Of a stretch of 8,819 bases of DNA, positions 5,565 to 8,819 are shown in pieces. Source of the DNA: 66-474 sp036759545. Its GTDB lineage: Bacteria; Pseudomonadota; Gammaproteobacteria; Xanthomonadales; Rhodanobacteraceae. The notes under the pieces are model-generated. The model had not been told where the DNA came from and ran no database searches. It saw only the letters and a program-made list of their open reading frames with translations. Position numbers and translations under genes: made by a program. How positions within the stretch are numbered: the first letter of the stretch is position 1; every line of letters begins with the position of its first letter. The stretch is from positions 1 to 8,819 of the forward strand of contig DAIOUL010000092.1 in the NCBI GenBank assembly GCA_036759545.1, written 5' to 3'.

Positions 5565-6851
5565 ATGAAATCACGTTGGGCGGTGCGGATCGCCATCATC
5601 TTCATGAGCGTCGTCGCCACGGCCGCCGTGGCGTTCGCCATCGCCAACCTAGTACCGGAAGAAACGCTGCTGGCGCGCGACATCCGCCACGCCAGTCCGG
5701 TCGAGAGCGCGCAATTCCGCTACGAGGCGTCCAACCTGCCCGGACCGATGGTGGTCGGCGGCAACCGTGTGACCGCGCTGCAGAACGGCGCCGAATCCTT
5801 CCCCGCCATGCTGGCGGCGATCCGCTCGGCGCAGAAGTCGGTCGATTTCGAAAGCTACATCTACTGGTCGGGCGAAGTCGGGCGCGATTTCGTGCACGCG
5901 CTGGCCGAACGCGCGCGCGCCGGCGTAGCCGTGCACGTGCTGCTGGACGGCATCGGCGGCCACAAGATTTCCGACGAAAGCGAACGTGAACTGCGGGCGT
6001 CCGGCGCGCAACTGAAATTTTTCCATCCGGTGCACTGGTGGACGCTGGACCGCCTGAACAACCGTGACCACCGCAAGATCCTGGTGGTGGACGGCCGCGT
6101 CGGCTTCACCGGCGGCATCGGCATCGCAGACGAATGGGCGGGCAACGCGACCAGACCCGACCACTGGCGCGACATGCAGTTCGAAGTGGAAGGCCCGGTG
6201 GTTGCGCAGATGCAGGCGGTGTTCGAGGACAACTGGATCACCGTCACCGGCGACGCGCTGTTCGGTCCGGATTATTTTCCGCCGCTGCCGGCGCAGGGCA
6301 ACGCCGCCGCGCAGATGTTCTCGTCCTCGCCCGACAGCGGCAGCGAGAACATGCAGTTGATGTACCTGCTGTGCATCGCCGCCGCACGCAAGTCGATCGA
6401 CCTCGAAGCCGCGTATTTCATCCCGGGCGATCTGGTGCAGAACGCATTGCAGGCCGCGATGAAGCGCGGCGTGAAGCTGCGCATCATCGTGCCGGGCGAA
6501 CACATCGACAGCCACATCGTGATGGACGCTTCGCAGGACGAATGGGGCGAAGTGCTGGCGGCAGGCGGGCGCATCTATCGTTTCCAGCCCGCGATGTTCC
6601 ACAGCAAAATGATGATAGTGGATGGCTATCTCACCATGATCGGTTCTGCCAACTTCGACGAGCGCTCGTTCAAGCTCAACGACGAGGCCAACCTCAATGT
6701 GTACGACGCCGATTTCGCCGCACGCATGACGCAGGTGTTCGAACAGGATCTCGCGCAATCGCGCGAAGTGACGCTGGGGCAATGGCGCAATCGTCCCTGG
6801 CTGCGCAAGGTCAAAGACAAGCTCTCCTGGCTCACTGCGTCGCAGCTTTGA
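5565..6851 (+). CDS. Cardiolipin synthase-type phospholipase D family protein (ClsB/ClsC-like)
   Basis: Predicted to join phosphatidyl groups to form cardiolipin at the inner membrane. The 428-residue protein has one N-terminal membrane anchor (about 8-28) and two PLD domains. Seen: the first HKD motif DHRKILVVDGRVGFTGG with H169, K171, D176; the second FHSKMMIVDGYLTMIGSANFD with H346, K348, D353; and ALQNGAESFPAMLAAI (71-86) with FESYIYW (95-101), the usual entry to the first domain. One membrane segment rather than the two of ClsA, and the length, point to the ClsB/ClsC groups. A different phosphatidyl transferase or phospholipase D cannot be excluded. AGGAGG (5549-5554) lies 10 bases before the ATG. 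The rsmA ATG follows its stop by 4 bases, suggesting co-transcription. In many gammaproteobacteria pdxA occupies this position upstream of rsmA. Confidence 0.9.
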   Translation: MKSRWAVRIAIIFMSVVATAAVAFAIANLVPEETLLARDIRHASPVESAQFRYEASNLPGPMVVGGNRVTALQNGAESFPAMLAAIRSAQKSVDFESYIYWSGEVGRDFVHALAERARAGVAVHVLLDGIGGHKISDESERELRASGAQLKFFHPVHWWTLDRLNNRDHRKILVVDGRVGFTGGIGIADEWAGNATRPDHWRDMQFEVEGPVVAQMQAVFEDNWITVTGDALFGPDYFPPLPAQGNAAAQMFSSSPDSGSENMQLMYLLCIAAARKSIDLEAAYFIPGDLVQNALQAAMKRGVKLRIIVPGEHIDSHIVMDASQDEWGEVLAAGGRIYRFQPAMFHSKMMIVDGYLTMIGSANFDERSFKLNDEANLNVYDADFAARMTQVFEQDLAQSREVTLGQWRNRPWLRKVKDKLSWLTASQL

Positions 6852-6855
6852 TCCG

Positions 6856-7659
6856 ATGTCGCGACCGAAGAAACGCTACGGCCAGCACTTCCTGCACGAG
6901 CGCGGGATCATCGAGCGGATCGTCGCGGCGATCGATCCGAAACCCGGCGAGCACATCGTCGAAATCGGCCCGGGCGAAGGCGCACTGACCCTGCCGCTGC
7001 TGGACAAGGCTCGCGCGCTGACCGCGATCGAACTCGACGACGAGCTGATCGAACCACTGCGCGAGAAAGCGCAAGCGCACGGCAAGCTGACGATCCTCCA
7101 TGCCGACGTGCTGGAAACCGATCTCGCGGCGCTGGCCGGTGACAAGAAAGTGCGGTTGGCCGGCAACCTGCCCTACTACGTTTCGTCACCGATTCTTTTC
7201 CATTGCCTCAAGCACGCACACGCGATCGCCGACATGCACTTCATGCTGCAGAAGGAAGTGGTGGATCGCATGGCCGCAGCGCCGGGCAGCAAGACGTATG
7301 GACGTCTGAGCGTAATGCTGCAACTGGCCTGCACCGTCGAACCGCTGCTGCGCGTTCCGGCCGGCGCGTTCCGGCCGCCGCCGAAAGTGGAGTCGGCGGT
7401 GGTGCGCCTGATCCCGCGCCCGGAATCGCAGTTGCCGGAAGCGCCGCTCATGCCCGCGATCGCGAACATCGTGCGCGCGGCGTTCGGCCGGCGCCGCAAG
7501 ACGCTGGCGAATGCGCTATCCGGAACACTGGATGCGGACGCGATCCGCGCCGCCGGCATCGATCCGCGCGCGCGCGCCGAAACGCTCGATCCGCAAGAGT
7601 ACGTGGTGCTGGCGCGTACGGCTAAGCATCATGATGGGGCACCGAATCACGAACGGTAG
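6856..7659 (+). CDS. rsmA: 16S rRNA (adenine1518-N6/adenine1519-N6)-dimethyltransferase
   Basis: Also called KsgA. It uses SAM to dimethylate two adjacent adenines in the 3' terminal helix of 16S rRNA and serves as a late checkpoint in 30S assembly. The 267-residue length is normal for the family. Seen: KKRYGQHFL at 5-13; SAM motif I VEIGPGEGALT at 35-45; acidic motif IELDDEL (58-64), with HADV (82-85); catalytic motif IV NLPYY at 104-108; FRPPPKVESAVV (172-183); and FGRRRKTL (210-217) in the C-terminal RNA-binding part. No Shine-Dalgarno precedes the ATG; being 4 bases after the upstream stop, it is probably reached by translational coupling. The end, KHHDGAPNHER, extends past the usual family C-terminus (EYVVLAR) by about a dozen residues of no recognised function. 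It is followed by apaG and apaH, the classic arrangement. Confidence 0.97.
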   Translation: MSRPKKRYGQHFLHERGIIERIVAAIDPKPGEHIVEIGPGEGALTLPLLDKARALTAIELDDELIEPLREKAQAHGKLTILHADVLETDLAALAGDKKVRLAGNLPYYVSSPILFHCLKHAHAIADMHFMLQKEVVDRMAAAPGSKTYGRLSVMLQLACTVEPLLRVPAGAFRPPPKVESAVVRLIPRPESQLPEAPLMPAIANIVRAAFGRRRKTLANALSGTLDADAIRAAGIDPRARAETLDPQEYVVLARTAKHHDGAPNHER

Positions 7660-7662
7660 TTT

Positions 7663-7708
7663 GCCTGTCGGTATCCAAAACGGAGGGCCAGGAGACTTGC
7701 CGGTAGGC
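7663..7708 (+). promoter_or_regulatory. Potential RNA hairpin between rsmA and apaG
   Basis: GCCTGTCGG (7663-7671) can pair along its full length with CCGGTAGGC (7700-7708) in RNA, using two G-U wobbles. A further wobble and an A-U pair extend the stem to 11. The 24-base loop carries two purine-rich ribosome-site-like motifs, GGAGGG (7682-7687) and AGGAG (7690-7694). It sits in the only sizeable gap of an otherwise tight operon and directly upstream of apaG, so it could tune apaG-apaH expression. It was found by eye; no folding energy was computed. Confidence 0.3.
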
Positions 7709-7725
7709 CATTCCTCGCGGACAAT
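7697..7725 (+). promoter_or_regulatory. Candidate promoter giving a leaderless apaG transcript
   Basis: TTGCCG (7697-7702) and GACAAT (7720-7725) each match 4 of 6 consensus bases of a sigma-70 promoter with an exact 17-base spacer. Transcription would start near 7732, next to the apaG ATG at 7733, so the message would be leaderless. This fits the lack of a ribosome site just before that ATG, but the hexamers are weak. Confidence 0.25.
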
Positions 7726-7732
7726 CTCGCGC

Positions 7733-8125
7733 ATGCCGGAACGGGACGACAACCTGCCCTACGCGATCGAAGTGTCGGTGGACACGCGCTTCGTGGTCGA
7801 ACAGTCGCAGCCGGAAGCCGACCGCTACGTGTTCGCCTACACCATCACGCTGCGCAACGTCGGCGAGGTGCCGGCGCGGCTGCTGTCGCGCCACTGGGTG
7901 ATCACCGACGCCAACGGCAAGATCGAGGAAGTGCGCGGCGACGGCGTGGTCGGCGAACAGCCGCGGCTGCAACCCGGTGAAGGCTATAGCTACACCTCCG
8001 GCGCGGTGCTGGCGACCGCCGTCGGCACCATGCGCGGCGAATATTTCCTGCACGCCGACGACGGCACCGATTTCCAAACGCCGATTCCGGAATTCGTGTT
8101 GTCGGTGCCGCGAACCCTGCACTGA
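7733..8125 (+). CDS. apaG: ApaG domain protein (ApaH-associated)
   Basis: Small single-domain beta-sandwich protein of 130 residues (E. coli ApaG has 125). Seen: RYVFAYTITLRN (31-42), LLSRHWVITDANG (50-62), the glycine motif RGDGVVGEQP (68-77; G69, G71, G74) and PGEGYSYTSG (81-90), ending SVPRTLH like its relatives. The fold resembles fibronectin type III. ApaG has been linked to cobalt and magnesium resistance phenotypes in enterobacteria, and its biochemical role is unsettled. Start: the ATG at 7733 gives the family length but has no ribosome site. The in-frame TTG at 7697 has GGAGGG nine bases upstream and would add 12 residues (MPVGHSSRTISR). The ATG is preferred by length. It lies between rsmA and apaH, 12 bases before the latter. 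Confidence 0.95.
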   Translation: MPERDDNLPYAIEVSVDTRFVVEQSQPEADRYVFAYTITLRNVGEVPARLLSRHWVITDANGKIEEVRGDGVVGEQPRLQPGEGYSYTSGAVLATAVGTMRGEYFLHADDGTDFQTPIPEFVLSVPRTLH

Positions 8126-8137
8126 GGGCCGCCGCGC

Positions 8138-8819
8138 ATGGCCGTCTACGCGATCGGCGATGTGCAAGGCTGCTACCCCGAACTGCAACGCCTGCTGGAT
8201 CGCCTGAACTTCGATCCGGTCGCCGACACGCTGTGGTTCTGCGGCGACCTGGTCAACCGCGGCGGCGAATCGCTGGAAGTGCTGCGGCTGGTGCACGGCA
8301 TTCGCGAGCGCTGCATCGTCGTGCTCGGCAATCATGATCTCTCATTGCTGGCGGTGGCGCAGCGCAGCGCCGAGGCGAAGATCCGCGTCAATCCCGACCT
8401 GCGCCGCGTGCTGGAAGCCGAAGACGGCGAGACGCTGATCGACTGGCTGCGCCACTGCAAGCTGATCCATCACGACGAGACGCTGAATTTCACACTGGTG
8501 CACGCCGGCATCGCGCCGTCTTGGACGCTGAAGCAGGCGCTGCGCATCGGCAATGAGGTCGAACGCGCACTGCGCGGGCCGGGACATCGCGGGCTGCTGG
8601 CGCGGATGTTCGGCAACAAGCCTTCGCGCTGGTCGTCGAAGCTGCACGGACAGGATCGCCTGCGCGCGGCGATCAACATCCTGACGCGCATGCGCTACTG
8701 CGACGTGCGCGGCCGGATCGACTTCGAAGCCAACGGCGCGCCCGGCACGCAACCGGCCGGCCTGTATCCCTGGTACGAAGTGCCCGGCGGCAAACCGCGC
8801 GAATCGCGCATCGTCTGCG
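8138..8819 (+). CDS. apaH: Bis(5'-nucleosyl)-tetraphosphatase, symmetrical (3' end outside window)
   Basis: Metal-dependent phosphatase of the PPP superfamily. It hydrolyses Ap4A to two ADP and removes Np4 caps from RNA 5' ends. 227 codons are visible and open to the window edge; the family is about 270-280 residues, so the C-terminus is missing. Seen: GDVQGCY (residues 7-13), GDLVNRG (36-42), GNHDLSLLAV (64-73), HAGIAPSW (122-129), and a late conserved block LTRMRYCDVRG (182-192) with PWYEVPG (211-217). The first motif has Gln-10 where E. coli has His (GDVHGCY); Gln is a variant I recall in ApaH of pseudomonads and related groups, so activity is expected. The ATG at 8138 has GAGGG overlapping the apaG stop, nine bases upstream, consistent with coupled translation. 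Confidence 0.97.
   Translation, partial: MAVYAIGDVQGCYPELQRLLDRLNFDPVADTLWFCGDLVNRGGESLEVLRLVHGIRERCIVVLGNHDLSLLAVAQRSAEAKIRVNPDLRRVLEAEDGETLIDWLRHCKLIHHDETLNFTLVHAGIAPSWTLKQALRIGNEVERALRGPGHRGLLARMFGNKPSRWSSKLHGQDRLRAAINILTRMRYCDVRGRIDFEANGAPGTQPAGLYPWYEVPGGKPRESRIVC

Noticed and set aside
5649..6782. 377-residue open frame on the minus strand
   Set aside because: It is antisense to the cardiolipin synthase with both HKD motifs; no recognisable domain and His/Arg-rich shadow composition.
8156..8176. Gln instead of His in the first metal-binding motif of ApaH (GDVQG)
   Set aside because: At first it looked like a lost metal ligand, but GD-x-QGC is a form I recall from ApaH in pseudomonads and related groups, so it is not a sign of decay.

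Overview
The window is GC-rich chromosomal DNA from a gammaproteobacterium. Its gene content, protein style and family of short intergenic palindromes suggest the Xanthomonadales/Lysobacterales, perhaps Rhodanobacteraceae. That placement is inference from family resemblance; no search was run. Eight protein-coding genes are supported and two of them run off the ends. No tRNA, rRNA, CRISPR array or transposase gene was seen.

Layout. (1) 3-965 (+): C-terminal part of an AidB-type acyl-CoA dehydrogenase. (2) 996-1192: a convergent junction filled by two interspersed repeats. (3) 3364-1164 (-): queA then tgt with a 4-bp ATGA overlap, making the preQ1-to-queuosine tRNA modification pair. (4) 3402-3615: a second repeat cluster lying just upstream of queA. 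(5) 5432-3633 (-): an exported amidohydrolase of the YtcJ/Amidohydrolase_3 type. (6) 5433-5564: a divergent promoter region. (7) 5565-8819 (+): a phospholipase-D-type cardiolipin synthase, rsmA (ksgA), apaG and apaH (cut by the window end), in one direction with gaps of 4, 73 and 12 bp.

How the genes fit together. QueA and Tgt act in sequence on the wobble base of GUN-anticodon tRNAs. RsmA dimethylates 16S rRNA late in small-subunit assembly. ApaH hydrolyses Ap4A and removes Np4 caps from RNA, and ApaG is its usual small neighbour. The cardiolipin synthase is a membrane phospholipid enzyme sitting where many relatives would have pdxA. The amidohydrolase has no clear link to the others.

The most interesting structure is not a gene. 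The two repeat clusters flanking queA-tgt contain four related elements, A-D. Each has a head (ACCATCCCC...) and a terminal palindrome centred on CCCCTT-N-AAGGGG. They fall into two sequence subtypes that always lie on opposite strands, resembling the Y/Z organisation of enterobacterial BIMEs. One element in each cluster carries the same roughly 105-bp internal module, inserted between head and palindrome. One short element overlaps the 3' end of tgt and supplies its last eight codons and its stop codon. Smaller points of interest are the TTG start of queA at a repeat edge and the unresolved start of apaG, which may be a leaderless ATG or an upstream TTG beside an RNA hairpin.
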